Source of the DNA: Glossina fuscipes
Lineage: Eukaryota > Arthropoda > Insecta > Diptera > Glossinidae
DNA: 64,000 bases
NCBI RefSeq assembly: GCF_014805625.2
Contig: NW_023998414.1
Location: forward strand, 23,553,015-23,617,014
Reading direction: 5' to 3'
Positions 37,356 to 51,059 of the stretch are shown here, one piece after another. The translations under genes and the position numbers were made by a program. The stretch's first letter is position 1. Each line of letters opens with the position of its first letter. The notes beneath the pieces were generated by a model. It saw nothing but the letters and a program-made list of their open reading frames with translations, did no database searches and was not told the origin of the DNA.

Positions 37356-38463
37356 ACAAAGTAAGAAGATTATATTCGATTGCGACCGCATCTTTTGTAC
37401 CCATCACCGTCTCTCCTAAAGAGAACTAAGAAAAAGAAAAGAACTATATTTTCTTCAATACTTTGCAGTATTGGATGGGCGCGGGGGTGATTTTTTCTAT
37501 ATTCAAAATAAAAGTAGAAATTTTTATGGTGTATGCGGCATTGTATTTTATGAGTAAGAAATAAAAAAAAGCACGGAAGGCAAAGATATTCACAGTGTGG
37601 GCGCATGCGCGCCATTTTTAAATTTGTGAGCGATATATTTATTTTTGCGAAAGCGAGAACGAGAGTTATTTATTTGAACAGATTTCGAATTTGAAGCTGG
37701 CCAAGAACTCGACGAAACGCAACAATAGCATCCATTATCTACTAATTGACACATCACTTACTCTTGTAACTAATTCCTTTCTCTACAGTACATTTTTCCG
37801 GATCCAGATAGTTCTATCTGCTATGAGATAAATTAAATTCCATGTTGCTAAAGAAGAAAACCAAAAATATAATAGGACTTTTCACAGGACGGAAAGTAAA
37901 TAGGGCTTAATAGATGATCTCTTAGCCCTTCTATACTACCATTGGCACAATCTAAAATAAATGGCTTTTGAAACTTCTTGGTACGCGTCATAAAAATATT
38001 GAAAACAAAAATTTAATTTACACTTATGGTAGGCGTGGTGAATTTTACCCATTTTTGTACAAGTACTACAACATCGTCCACAGAATGCCCACTGTAGTTT
38101 ATGGGTAATGAGCAACAAAACCATTCTCCAATTTGTTTTAATAAGCAGAGATGACTTTACGTTACGTAGTATTGTAGGAGTGTCCTTTAATAGATTACGC
38201 CTGTTTTCAATACGAATGTGCGCGCAAGAACTTCCTTAAAGTGAATAGCTTCATTTTTTGCGGTCAGGAGAATGCTTACCATAGGCGTTGCACTGCATAG
38301 AAGGATAGACGGACGTGCTTAAATCGACTTAGAAGCTGATCCCGATCAAGAATATGTATACTTTATGTGCCCTCTGAAGTTTCGTTCGACCCTTCGCAAA
38401 CGTTTCGACAGAATCAATATACCCCCCCCTTCCCCATCCTTCGGTAATGGGTATAAAAATGAG
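37356..38463 (+). mobile_element. DINE-1/mini-me-like element, family 1
   Basis: Left end ACAAAGTAAGAAGATTATAT, then a degenerate hairpin around GATTGCGACCGCATC and GTACCCATCACCGTC. Right side: 'AAATCGACTTAGAAGCTGAT', 'CCCGATCAAGAATATGTATA', 'CTTTATGTG', ending GGTAATGGGTATAAAA. The phrase 'GATCAAGAATATatATACTTTAT' is a hallmark of the DINE-1/INE-1 consensus in Drosophila as I remember it, and is the main reason for this assignment. The GGATAGACGGACGTGCTTAA tract sits just left of it. There is no coding capacity. Confidence 0.65.
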
Positions 38464-38867
38464 AGACAATACACAAAAAAACGCATAAAAAGCAATATTT
38501 ACGGTAAATGTTGTTTGTACAGCTAATATGATTGTGTACTGTGAATTTCAACATATTGTTCAAAAGTTAACACTTAATCTTAAAATTTTGTCATAAACAA
38601 TTAAACAAGTTCGAAACCAGAAATTGAATGTAGACTAAATGTAGAAAAATGCCAGCCAGGGTAAGATTATAGATAGATCATTTTTAAGAGCTTGTTTTAT
38701 TTATTCATTTGCACATGAAATCGAGCTAAACTAAATTAACAGACGAATTCAGTTGAGCTTTAGAAATAAATCTTATACTCATCAGTATTAAAAACTAATA
38801 CAAAGTGTGTAAAGAAAAGGAAAGAAGAAAAAATGACGAAAATTATAAAAACAATAAAATTCATGTA

Positions 38868-38916
<49 letters not shown>

Positions 38917-39059
38917 AAAAAAAACGCATGTACACATCAAGTACAGAGGCATATATGCAATCGGTACAGATTCGAGTTGTAGGTGAACCTCGAAACCGTT
39001 GCAAACATGCGAAAGCTTGGCAACCGATAACACTAAACAAATTCAATTAATTGTCGAAG
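38464..39059. other. Spacer with a (GA)n run
   Basis: No gene seen; contains the GA tract at 38872-38912. Confidence 0.5.
38872..38912. repeat. (GA)n microsatellite
   Basis: Pure GA run of about 41 bases. Confidence 0.95.
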
Positions 39060-39770
39060 AATACCGCAAGGAGTTAGGATTACAAGCTAATTTAAATAAG
39101 ACAAATTACGCGAATCAACGAGAGTTCGATATTGAGATTAAGTAATAGTTTTCTGCACAACTCTGAACGAACTGGAAAGTTCAAGCTTCAAGAAGATAAA
39201 ACTCGTAGAGAAACGATTCGAGACAGTAAAATTTATCTCACCCAGTAAGTAACCAGTAGGAATTGCTTTTAAACGGATTCTATTGAATCGGCGTAACACC
39301 TATAGGAAGGAGTATTAGTCTAACTAATCTCATGTGTAGCGTTTTTCTTATACAAGGACAGTTACACTCTTTGGACCAGAGTTTAATGAGAACTAGCTCG
39401 GATGATCTGGCTTCATTTAAACCGAGATATAATAGAACAAAACTACGTGTACCAATTTCTGTGAACCGATCAAATACTCAGTAGTGAATGAATTCCTCTT
39501 TGGGGAAACATTTTATTCATTTTTTTTATATTTAATTTCGTAAAATTTAATGAGCGAATTTTTCAAGTCAGTTTGAAGCTGAGACGAGTGGAGAAAAGAA
39601 ACCTGTTTAACATCATCTGCGTACATTGAGGTATGACTCGATTTAATCACCGAAGAGAGATCATTGATGTACAGAATGAATAAAAATGGCCCTAAGTGAC
39701 TACCTTGAAGGACACCTGACTTTGCGGGCAATTCAATAGAGTTGACGGTGATAAGCAGAAGCCCCAATGA
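39060..39770 (-). mobile_element. Non-LTR retrotransposon fragment, reverse transcriptase with YADD
   Basis: Minus strand 39767-39513 encodes AKSGVLQGSHLGPFLFILYI followed by NDLSSVIKSSHTSMYADDVK, two consecutive RT core blocks including the catalytic YADD aspartates. Downstream, degenerate frames (LVRLILLPIGVTPIQ, then YLLGEINFTVSNRF) match the thumb and C-terminal region of Jockey/CR1-like elements. A stop follows the YADD segment at about 39513, and the 5' half is missing. It may be the same lineage as 20230-21320. Confidence 0.78.
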
Positions 39771-41124
39771 TCTATTATGCAGATAAGAGTTTCATTATCC
39801 ACTTCAATTAGTAAATAAAGAAGTCAGAGGCCATTCTGAAAAGGGGAAAGGAAAACCAAGCTGGAGTATTATAACAAATAAAGGAATAATATATAATTTT
39901 TATAATCGCTTTTCTTTTATTTGCTTACATTTTTCCAAAGAATTTTATTACCATCAAGTGAAGCAAGTAAAAAAAGATAAGCATTTAAAAAAAAGAGGCA
40001 CCTATTCGAATAAAGATTGCGTGCAGGTTGAATTAGCAGTGTCATCAGCAAACACTGATCGCTTGATAAGGAAAGATCCATAATAGATATGATACATACA
40101 ACAAAGTGATGCGACATATAATAAATTTCGTGCCAAAGTCAATTTATTGGAAAAAAAATTCAATGATCGTGTAATCTCTAGAAAATTGACTTTTTTTTTT
40201 GGAATCATGTTAGATAATTTTTTTTTGCCCCAATAACCTAAGAACCCGTAATGATCTCATTTTTCATTTCATTTTTATTCATGCGATTGGCAAAGTGAGG
40301 GCAGAAAGGGCTACAAATTTATGTTCCAGAATTGCATTTTTACAGACATCGAAAGCCGTTCATTTAAGGCAAACATTTTCAAATAAACATTGCTTGAATC
40401 AATATTTAAAAAGCAAAAACTATCTTGATATCTTTTACTATTTCAAATAAAAGGTAAATACAAACAAAATCATATGCACTAAATTAAATATCTTCATACT
40501 ATTTCGTCTATCACCTGCACATGGTAATAGTTTGCTTCTGAAAATAGTCCTCAAAATATACAAAAGCTTTTATACCATGTACTTTACTCATAAAAATAGT
40601 CAACACAAATGTTTACATTTGACACCTAAAAATATGCAAACGCTTTTATACAATACCTGTTTTTACCAAAGAATATCATCAAGTAAGTAAAAATTATAAT
40701 CGAAAAAGGTCGACTATGAAATATCATTAAGTGCCTTATTTATTAGGAGTCGAAATTTGCTACTGTCGATGTTTTTTTTCGACATTCGATGCTTTGTTGA
40801 TCTTTTAAGACTGTCCGCAAAATAACCAATATTTATATATAGTAATAAGATTGAAACAATATGTCAGGTCTATTGATAACAGCGGAGAACGTAAGGCCTG
40901 CCATGTTAGAACTATAAATATTTCTTTAGAGAATTTTCCGGGACGAAGCTGGAACGAATCTATGGACTGTAGAAACCTAACTGATCAGAATCCTTGCGAT
41001 AATGTAGCACACGAAGAAACCTTCCATTTAGGTCAGCTAAAAGGTGGAAAAAAAACTTGAGCAATATAAGAAATACGATTTTTTCTAAGCGCCCTAACTG
41101 ACTAAGAGGCACACTTTTAAGGCG
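39771..41124. other. Spacer, no confident gene
   Basis: A short minus-strand FADDTAN peptide near 40030-40060 recalls an RT motif, but its flanks do not support it. Otherwise no feature. Confidence 0.4.
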
Positions 41125-42210
41125 CTTTATAGACTAACGTCGGACAATGCCGACCACTAAATACCCTACCCCAGTTCGCTAAATAGAACTATTCGCTCAT
41201 CTTGGCGAATACTACATCAAAAATTACACATTATTTTCAAGCAAAAATATACTTTCCATGAAAACTTGCAAATCGGAGAACGTCCAAAACATAATATGAT
41301 GTGATCCAAGTTTAGCAAACTTAATTTATTGCTTAAAACTAAAAGTTGTATATTCTTTTCATATAAGGGCTTGCTTTTTATGATAACCCTTATATACGGT
41401 AAGGTCAAAAAAGTAGACCTATGCAATCCTAATTCCCTAGTGTTCATTTTTTCCCGATAATTTTTATCATTAAATATCAAAAATTAAAGTTGTTTCTGAA
41501 GAGACTATTATTTATGAGAAATTTTATACGAAGTGGGCTCCAAGAAATATGGTTCAAATTTTACCCACTTAATTTTTATGTCAAATGACTCTGATGAACA
41601 AATTTTCATCATAAAGCATTAACTATCAGGCTTTTTTGACAAAGAATGGTCTACATTTTCAGAGAATCTCTATAAGCGATAATATCCAAAAAATAGACCT
41701 ACTCAGTCCAAATTTGGTAAGTTTGATTTCTTCATCAATTTACTATTATAAACCAATTTTCACCATAAAATATTGAAAATTAAATTTTTTTACTATATAA
41801 AGATTTCATTTTTGTACTAACGATTCTATGAAAAAGGGCTCAAAAGGCCGCCCCAGCCGAACTAAATTTTTCATGCCAATGTACAACAAAGAAGTGCAAT
41901 TGCAAAACAAGTTTTATCGAAAAATTTCAAAAATTGCATTTTATTTTCATATAACGACTTTTCAAATTAAGGCGTTTTAAAGGAAGTGGTCGAAAAAACG
42001 GACCGATGCGAATCATTCCATCCAAATATTTCAAAAAGTACGACTTGTCGGTTGAACACAAATCTACATGGACAAGCGTCAGGCGATTAGACAGACGGAC
42101 GGACGGATTGACAGATAACCTTGGATCGATTCAAAAAACGCTACTGAATCGATCAGTGCAATAAAAAGTATATCATACTATCACAAATGGTGTAACGGGC
42201 ACAAAAAAAA
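41125..42210 (+). mobile_element. DINE-1/mini-me-like element, family 2, plus orientation
   Basis: Left part: hairpin GTCGGACAATGCCGAC at 41139-41154, then CACTAAATACCCTACC. Right part: AGACAGACGGACGGACGG, 'CTTGGATCGATTC', 'CTACTGAATCGATCAGTGCA' and AAAGTATATCATACTATCAC. It is the longest family 2 copy here, about 1.08 kb, and inverted relative to the copies at 2985 and 9520. No coding frame. Confidence 0.6.
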
Positions 42211-44879
42211 ACCACATACAAGAACTTACGAGAACTATCACTTCATTTGCATCTAGGTCGAGCATATCTCAGCTAAGCTAATAGTCAAAGCACTACGATT
42301 AACGAGCAACCGTGTGGATACGTCAACATGCTATCAAAGTAAAATCCTTTCCGACCCTATTGATGATATAAGAGAAGACGAAAATAATAAAAAGAAAAGA
42401 TAAAATATATGCATATGCCTTATACGATAATGCATGCATATGCATGAATATGCCTTATAGCACATAGCCTTTAATATGCATAGCACGTGAGAAGAAAAAG
42501 AAATAAACTTTATGTAAATTGAACATCATTCATATACACATATGTATGTATTATGTATGATGATGATGATGATGAACGCGCGCACATCTGTAGATAAAGG
42601 CAAACAAATTGATGTGCATAGACGGTGACGATCTAAAAAGAATATTTTAGAATATATTCAAAATGGACCCGGGGGGGGGGGGGGGGGGGGGGGGGGGGAA
42701 GAGGGGGGTCGTTATGATTACAAAATTATCCTTTGTTTTATATGTAAAATAAATTACATCCCTGAATGGCAAAGAAGTTAATCACGCTTAAACTAAATTA
42801 ACCACTTGGTTGCAACATAACCGGAGTGTCATCAACGAAACTAAATGACAAGAAAATTAATCTTTTTTTTTTTTTTTTTCTTTTTCGCTTTAAAATCTAA
42901 ATTAAAATTAAATTCCCCACTGAGAAACTATATAAAAACAAATTTCAACATTTCAGAAGACAAAGAAGATATTAAAAAGAAAACGCAACCACATAAATAG
43001 TTGAAAATGGAAGGAAAAAAGAAAAAACACACAGATACTGGAGACTGGCGTCTGAAAAAAGTTTCAACAGCTCTTTGCGAGCAGACACTGTGGCGTATAA
43101 ACCGAGACAAACACTTGTGCATACACACACACACCCATGCACATTTATTTATTCACAAAGCAGACAACACATCATACACAAAAGAAGCAAACTGCTGGTT
43201 ATATATTTATAAACAGACACATACGCTCACGTAAGACATACACGTACCAATGTCTAGTGTAGATACTTGAAGAAAAAAATTAAATATGAAATGTAAACAA
43301 ATAAACGAAACTTATCAGAAAATTTAATAAATAAGATATACATAGGCATTTATACGTACATTCATTTATACATACATACGTACATATGTAGTATAAATTA
43401 TTATTATTAATTGTGTAGGCAATCCGTACGGCGACCTAAAAAATCTATTGTACCCGCCCTTGCTCTTACTCCGCCAATTTTAGGATTCTTATGAATCGCT
43501 AATACATTCACTGCTTCGAAACATCATACAGTGTCCAAAATTATAAAATGTTCGCCAAACACTTGCTGTCTGATTTAGCAGATAGTCTCGCCATGCATAT
43601 AACATGTGATGGGATACTCTACGCGTAGGTATGACAATGTTGCAGTTTCAAGAAACTGCTTATGTTTTACCGAGAATTCTAAATCTATCTATTAACCGCT
43701 TCTTGAGGCAACACTTTCTTAAGGTATGCAGTATCTTTTCAATGATTACGTTACGTTGTGATTATGAGACATTTACTAATAATTTTTGCTAAATTCAATG
43801 ATGTTCCCTTATACATCTTAAGTGAATTATATGTGAATTATATACATAAATTGTTAATCTTTCGAAGGCGTGTCTTTCAGCATATAATCCCCAATCGGAC
43901 GCTTAGCTTTTGGCATTAAACAAAGCTGATATGTGTTAGGCTTGAAGTTTTTAAATTAATTTGACGATTTGCAACGATATACAATACGCAAACCGACGGA
44001 CAGGCGGACAGACATTGTAAACGGCAAAATATATATGAAATCATCTTCTGTAGTGGTCATATAGCCGAGCAGATGTAAGACTTGCGACCACCAACCAAGT
44101 CAGTGCTCGCGGAATCAAGCCTTTCAGTGAGTGAGTGGTCATAGTCGCACATCTTATCGTGCGGACGAGCCATTAGGCTACGACCATTAACCATTTGCTT
44201 CTAACTAATTCCGTGTTGCGCGTACAGGAGACGCCCCGTAAGTTATTAATCATATTACGCATAAATCAGAAACAACCCAATCTACAATTTTTAAAACAAC
44301 TTTCCTGCTTTATAAAAAGATCAGAATGAAATCTGGAAAAGACCGCCAAATTATAATTTCTTGTAGACGGTCATGATTGCGCGAGAGTCGATCAAAACTT
44401 GTCATGGTAAGTCTAAACCGCTTGCTGTTTTCGTGATTGATGCACGTATAATTCAATATTTTTGCATACACCATCATAAACATATCTAGTCTTAACTACT
44501 ACTGAACGTCCTTAACTGAAATTTTGGCCACGCAATCGCCACTATTCGCAATAATTTATAAAACAATTTTCCCGATAAAGTCGACTCTTCTCGCTAAGGC
44601 ACATTACTATTGTAGAGTCTAAAATTTCAACTCTGAACCCTTAATGTGAAAATTTACAGAAAGTTTCTTATTTGAAAATCTATCTTTTGATAAACGTCTT
44701 GATCAAAACCGAAGAATACCAGAGACATCCATATTAGCTGTCACAATGTAACTCGATTATCATGTTAACTTTCATGAGACTTCCAAAATAATTTAGGTAC
44801 AAAAGGATAAGAAGAAGGGGGATTGAGATAAAAATGTAAGAAAATTTAATTATTTGAAAAGATTAGAGAGAGTTAGAGT

Positions 44880-44881
<2 letters not shown>
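42211..44881. other. Unique-looking DNA with simple repeats and weak DINE traces
   Basis: Holds the G-tract at 42671-42698, an (ATG)n at 42557-42575, a CA run near 43125, and a GACGGACAGGCGGACAGAC segment at about 43995-44015 that looks like an eroded DINE-like piece. A plus-strand TATATAAAAAC lies at about 42929. No gene is supported. Confidence 0.45.
42671..42698. repeat. Poly-G tract of 28 bases
   Basis: ACCC, then an unbroken G-run, then GAAGAGGGGGG. Very unusual in DNA this A/T-rich. Confidence 0.95.

Positions 44882-44921
<40 letters not shown>
44882..44921. repeat. (GA)n microsatellite
   Basis: Pure GA run. Confidence 0.95.
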
Positions 44922-44923
<2 letters not shown>

Positions 44924-45121
44924 AGTAAAACTTTCATTGAATATAAGAGAAACGATATTTGCCCCTTAAGAGAAACTCATCCTCAAACCTTAATATAAAA
45001 TATAAACTTGACTTGGACCTGAACCAACTAAATACACAGAATATTTGTAAGCTTTGACATCACTATTTAACGCAGAAATATTCTAACAAAGCAAAAACAA
45101 ATTGGAAGAAATCAAGTTTTC

Positions 45122-45123
45122 CC

Positions 45124-45158
<35 letters not shown>

Positions 45159-45162
45159 AGTT
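45122..45162. repeat. (TA)n microsatellite
   Basis: TA run with one TGTA interruption. Confidence 0.95.
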
Positions 45163-45979
45163 GAAAGAGAGAATAGGAAAAAAAAAACGTGCCGATATGT
45201 CAAAGACCCCAACAAAAAAAATATATAATATAATGTGTGGGGTATGAGTTTGCGAGTGTGTGCAAGTTTGTTTTCATAAACAGCTGTTGCTTTGTTATGG
45301 TTTCGAAATATGTTTTAGCTGTCTTGTTATTATTGTTGTTGTTATTGTTGTTGTTATTGTAGTTGTTATTGCTGCCAGTACTAGTTTGGCTGCTTTAGTT
45401 CAGTTGAGTTGCCTTTCGCAGCACGACAAGCCATAAACATAAACGTTTAATGAACTTTTATATAAATACGGCAAAAGAACAGCGCCATATATATTTGTCG
45501 TAGCTTTTTATATACATTCAACATATATATATATATGTACATATATATGTATATGTTTATGTTTATGTGTATATATATATAATTGAATATAAAACAAGAA
45601 AATCCAGCATATAACTGAAGAAAAATGAGTAAACGTATATTAAAAATCTAAACAAAAGCAAAGAAGATGCACACAATCACCAGCATATTTATGTAATTAA
45701 GTGTGCATGTAATTTTGAACTAAGCTTCGGGAATTGTAAACAAGAAATCCAGAATTTGTACCAGAGGGTTGGTTGTACCCCATCTTTTTTAATAATTATT
45801 ACATTTGTTTTAAACATACATGCCCTACCTAGAGTATGCCTATCCTACGTGAACTTATCGGAAAAAGATTATATTAAGCATAGTTAGAGGAACAAAGCAT
45901 TTATGAAAGAAGCTATTAAAATAATTAATTAGAAAAAAAAAAAAAAATACGATACAGTCTGAACTATTTCTGATATCAG
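45163..45979. other. Unique-looking non-coding DNA
   Basis: Includes TTG/TTA trinucleotides (45328-45375) and, near 45277, the E-box core ACAGCTGTTG. No gene. It could hold regulatory sites, but nothing proves it. Confidence 0.4.
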
Positions 45980-46360
45980 ACACATTATATTTTAATACGA
46001 TATAGAATATTATTTAATCCATGCTTGTCCATTTAAAAGATTCAAAACCTTTATTTCGAACCATCAACCACCAACTACAATGATGATGGCACTCTGTAAT
46101 CAACCTAATTTGTACTCAATTCCGTCATGTCCATCCGCCCGTCTCGCTCTAGCAATTACCTTTTGTCATCTCATTCAGGAGAATTTCTTGATGATAGAGG
46201 AGAGCTTGAAAGCAACGCTGACTATTTCAAATATTTCAATATGATTGTGATCCGCAGATTAAAACAACAATAATATACGTACAGCATAGATCGCTCAACT
46301 GACACGCCTACAATATCACTGAAAGTATATTGCTTCAGGTAGATTTTATTGCTTTCATTA
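45980..46360. mobile_element. Eroded DINE-1/mini-me-like fragment
   Basis: CATGTCCATCCGCCCGTCTC at about 46128 is a degenerate GTCY tract. 'TGACACGCCTACAATATCAC' near 46299 matches a family 1 phrase. Ends not recognisable. Confidence 0.4.
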
Positions 46361-46774
46361 TAAACGATGAACGGCAAAACAGGTAAACACTTTAATTTAT
46401 TTCTGATCTAAAACAACAAATTGGACGGATTGACTGAATCATTCAAAAGTTCAGCCTGTTTGCATGAACCGGTTTTTTAGTAGCAACTATCGACAATACA
46501 CCTTAAGACGTTTCTCTTACTTACTTCTTTTTTTTCTAAAATTTATCTATAACACTTGATAGCAAGATACCTATAAGAGGAATTTGTTTATCTATTACGT
46601 TTCCAATCAGTTCGGCTTAAGTAGTAGCATTATCTTACTATTAAAAAGATTTTATTAATATTTTAGTTTGATGTATGGATAATAAATGGGATCAAATCTC
46701 CATCAAACGGACAATTTTGATTAAAAATAGAATTTTTATTTTATACGATATCCAAAGGGAAGTATAAGGGAATA
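46361..46774. other. Spacer
   Basis: No gene or repeat end recognised. Confidence 0.45.
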
Positions 46775-46960
46775 TATTATTATTATTATTATTATTACTA
46801 TTAATTTCGCCAGAGAAATAAATTCTAAGACTAAACTCTTAAAAGCACTAGCATCTAAGGCTATCGGCTTTTATTAAAAACTCTACCGCACTTGAGATTC
46901 GAACCCACAACCATTGACTTACTAGTCGAGATTCCTCGCCTTCGGCTACTCAGACGGATA
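46775..46960 (-). repeat. tRNA-derived SINE, copy 3 (best preserved)
   Basis: Minus strand: A-box-like TGAGTAGCCGAAGG (46952-46939), an anticodon-arm-like GACTAGTAAGTC, and B box GGTTCGAATCT (46905-46895; consensus GGTTCGANTCC). A body with GTTTTTAATAAAAGCCGATA, then GCCTTAGATGCTAGTGC, then TTTTAAGAGTTTAGTC follows, and a (TAA)n tail at 46802-46775. The CCGA...GGCG and long variable-arm spacing resemble a serine-type tRNA. This copy defines the family together with 4812 and 31442. Confidence 0.72.
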
Positions 46961-47496
46961 TTGGACGAGTATAGGAAGACGTGAATATTGAAATACGAAA
47001 ATTATAAAAGATTGCCTATCCTTTCCATTTGAAAATGGTACAATTGACCTAAATCAGAGAGAGAGAGAAAGAGAGAGATATTGATATTGAGAGTACATTA
47101 ATTTAAAAATCTGGTCTAAAAGAGTGTTTTTTTTTGAAAGCAACAGCAATAGCAAGCAAATGCGAAATTATTTACAAATTATTTACAAATTTCGCATTCA
47201 TTTGTTAACTATTGGAATGCCCTCTTGACGATAATAACAAGTGTAACTGCACTTAGACAGCTAGAAGAGTAATTAGTAAAAATATTTACAAGTAGTTTAA
47301 ATGATTTCACAAATAAAATGATTCAAGTTGTTTATTACATTTCTCTTTTTCCCGCATATTTTCCTGAATTTGTTAAAATGGCTCTTTTTTCTATAAAAAG
47401 CTCTTTCAAGTGTCTTTTTTAAAAATAACCGACGACGTTTGCTTATTAGAATTATGAAGTTGTACCTCTCTCTCTCGCTCTTTCTCTCTCTCTGTC

Positions 47497-47543
<47 letters not shown>

Positions 47544-47892
47544 CTCGCTCCCTCAATCACCTTTTGCCACCTTCTTCCTCTCTTTCTTTCACTCACGCTC
47601 GCTCTCTTACTTTCTCTCTGATCTGATCATCAATAACGCAGCATTTTACAAAATGTTAGAGCGCAATGCTTCATAGTAAGTGACGATCAAATCAGCTACG
47701 CTAGCAGAAAAGATCGTGAACTTGGGTAAGAACACGTTCATGATAGGTTTCATATTCTAGATAGCAGATTTCTGCACTTCACCACTTCCCAGCCGCAAAT
47801 CTTCTAACATATTTATAATACGAGTTAATTCTTTGCAGTTACACTTCTATATTCATTTTGATTGCATTAGAAAAGTAAATAATTTAATTTTA
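46961..47892. other. Spacer with simple repeats and an inverted repeat
   Basis: GA run at 47057-47077, inverted repeat at about 47160-47202, and a long CT/CTTT tract listed separately. No gene seen. Confidence 0.5.
47465..47625. repeat. (CT)n-(CTTT)n tract
   Basis: CT runs, then about seven CTTT units, then degenerate CT-rich sequence. Open frames across it are repeat artefacts. Confidence 0.95.
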
Positions 47893-49479
47893 ACAAGTAA
47901 GAGAATTATACGTGGTCCTGACCGCATCTTTTATGCCCATCACCGTCATCTTAAAAATGAAGTCAAACAAATAAAAGAGCTTAATTTCCATGCTGTATAA
48001 CATGAAATGGCGGCGCCGAGATTTTCTGCTTTCATTATAAAAGTTTTTTGCTAGGCGTGCCCTCGGAAAGTTTACGTTACTTCAAAAGTTGTAGGCGATA
48101 ACTTCATTTTCGCTAGCGGGAGTATGTTGAACACAGATATCACTCAGCTGCGCAGACGAACAGATGAAAAGACGGACAGACGGATATACTTATTTGCATT
48201 TCGAATTTGCTTTGTGGGGTTTTTCATGCTTGCTTCTCTGCGTCATAAAAGTATTATAAAAAAAAATTAAATTTTCATACACTATAATATAGGTTAGGTT
48301 TGGCCAAATTGTGTCCCACTGTTGGGCGGGCATTACTCATACATTTATCTGCTGTGGCTTTTAACTAATGAGCAAGAAACCAATTTTTTAATCCTTTTGA
48401 AAAACAGACATGTCCTCACGTTACGTATCACCATAGGCATGCCCTTCGACCAATAACAACCTGCGTGCAAGAACTTCCAATGTTACTGCCAGCCTTGAAG
48501 CTAATAGCTTCATTTTTGCGGCCAGGAGAATGTTTAAAACAGACATTAGCCAGATGGGCATGCTTAAATCAATGGAAAACTATTTCCATATCATCATGCG
48601 CGTATTAACGGTAATTCAATTGGTACCTGCTGTGCATTCTACAATTTTTTCAAAACGCAACACTCGAAAGGGAGATAGATATAGAAATCGAACAAGAAAA
48701 TTTATATATGAAGTAAGCGAACGACGATGAGCGATCCAGCGTCAAATTCTGAATCGAGTTAAGCATGTCCGTCTGTCTTTCCGTGTAATGCATTCTGTTG
48801 TAAGCATTGTTCTGATCGGAAAAATGAAGCTATCGACCTTTAATTTGGCACGCAGGCTGCTATTGAAAATGGGCAACATCGGTTGAAGGACACTCCTACA
48901 GTACTACGTTAAGTGCGGACACGTCTATTTATCAAAAGAAATAAGAAATTGTTTTTTTGCCCATTATTCATAAACCGCAGCTGATAAATTTACAGAAATT
49001 CAAATATATGTTCATTCTATAGGCGATGCTGTAACATTTGTATAAAAATCGGAAAAATCCACCGCGCTTACCTTATGTTAGAGGATATCAAAGTTGAATT
49101 TTTCTTTTCAAAACTTTTCTAACGTGCAGAGACAAACTTCAAAAACCCCTCAATATCTGAACAGATGCAGATACGAAATGCACTTAAGCTTCATTCATCG
49201 GCCCGTCTCCCAAAAAAAAAAGGAAGACATATGATGAAAGTGACCCAAACTTTTCAAAGAACACGCTACAATGTCCAAAGTCCTGGACTACGTACACTTT
49301 TACTTTCCGTGTTTTTCGCCCATTACTCATAAAGTGCATCACATACACCATATATGTTTCCACATTTATTCTGAAAATAGAAAAAATTTAGTTCGTTTCC
49401 TTTCTTTTTTTTTTTTTTAGGATCACTGTTCTAGGTGTAAAAGATTCGATCACGACCGAATATCATTTTCTTTCTTGTT
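47893..49479. mobile_element. Composite of two DINE-1/mini-me-like family 1 elements
   Basis: Left end ACAAGTAAGAGAATTATACG then GGTCCTGACC and ATGCCCATCACCGTC. Right end GTAAAAGATTCGATCACGAC then CGAATATCATTTTC. The GACAGACGGATATACTT tract at 48174-48190 and the inverted ATGTCCGTCTGTCTTTCCG at 48765-48783 point in opposite directions, so two copies are joined head to head or nested. No coding frame. Confidence 0.6.
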
Positions 49480-50274
49480 TTCATACCATACAAAAATATC
49501 AGTTTTCCATTGTAGAAATATGTTTCGCAAGAATTCTGCACAGTCTACTGTTTGGATTAACAAATCTGCAAAAATTTCGAGTCTTTTTTGTATTATTACT
49601 ATTACGACAGCAAAATCTCTTATCCATAAATTAAGAAGAGAAACTTTGTTCATGTTTCATATTGAATGAATATTTTTTGCAAATAAAACTTTTCCCCCAC
49701 TTCGTCGATACCCAAGAGGCAATTTTTAAAAAAATGATAAAAAATTATTTTTAACAATTATCAAAACTTTCGTAGATGACAAAGGATCATAAGTGTAATT
49801 GTAGAAGCGATTGTCGTATTAAATCACACACCTCACACACTCATGATCGTGAATGCAGCATGCATTTTATCGAATCTGAGAAAGAAAATCACTTGCGCTT
49901 GTTAGATAGAAAAGTTCATCGCTATGCTATCTGTGCTGTGCTAAAGCAATGGAAATCCTATTAAGAAATATAATACAATAAGAGAGATATAACACAAATA
50001 TATGATCCATTTAATTGATATAAAAACTACTTTCGTCTGAATATCATTTATTATTTAAATATTGACACAATTCTACGCGGAACGCGTATATTATATATTT
50101 TAAGCATGTATGTGTGAAATGCGCTTTATAACACGAAAAACCTGAATCAAGTGGGTACAATATTTTCTAGAGTTCCAAAGTAGAACAACAAAAGCAACAA
50201 TAACAACAACAACAGCGACAGCAACAATTTCATACATAAACGCATTATAAAAAAAAAAAAAAAAAAAAAAAAAG
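49480..50274. other. Spacer, no gene seen
   Basis: Short frames without recognisable domains. CAACAA-rich at 50190-50225 and an A-run at 50250-50273. Confidence 0.5.
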
Positions 50275-51059
50275 ACAAGTAAGATAATTATATTCGGTTG
50301 CGACCGAATCTTTTATGCCCATCGCCGTTCCCCTTAAAATATAATTTTTTACATTTCATAATATTGGTTGGACGTGGCTATTTTTTTTTTTTTTCTATGT
50401 TTGTCGAATAGTTTTATGGAAATTTATATCACGTATCTGTTGTAGTTTATCAGCAACGAGAAAAATACATGAAAAGTAAAGGTGTTCCTAGGTGTTTAAT
50501 ATGAAAAATGTGTCTTTTGCAAATTTATAGATAGACATTTTCAATTTTGCCGACATGCGAATATTTATCGCCGATACTACATGAGCGGGCAGACGTTCAG
50601 ATGAATCGACTATCAAGCGGATATAATTAGATGTGTTCGGAATTACTGTTATGTGTTTTGAAACAAAAATCTAATTTTGACACATTATAATATTGGGTGG
50701 GCATGGTCAATTTCTCATTACCGCATCACCCACAAATTAGTCTATGAGTAATGAACAAAGAACCAAAATTCTTTTTTCTTTTGAAAATCAAAGTTGTCCT
50801 TAGTTCATGTGGTACTCTGTAAGTGTGGCTTTCCACCGATTTAGTTCATTTTCCAAACTGATCGGCGTGATAGAATTTCCAATATTTCTGCCAAATTTTA
50901 AGAGTGAGAATGTTTTCAACGGACATTACATAGACGGACGGACGGGCAGACAGACATGTCAAGAGAATATATATGGTTTGTGAGATCTCTCGAGGCGTTG
51001 CGAACGTGTTGACAAAATGAATATATCTCTCATCGTTTGATGATGGATATAAGAAAAAC
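50275..51059 (+). mobile_element. DINE-1/mini-me-like element, family 1, with intact left hairpin
   Basis: Left end ACAAGTAAGATAATTATATT followed by the near-perfect palindrome ATTCGGTTGCGACCGAAT and CTTTTATGCCCATCGCCG. Interior 'GGGTGGGCATGGTC', 'GACGGACGGGCAGACAGAC' and 'CATCGTTTGATGATGGATAT' at the right. The right outer end is truncated and followed by an A-run. Confidence 0.65.
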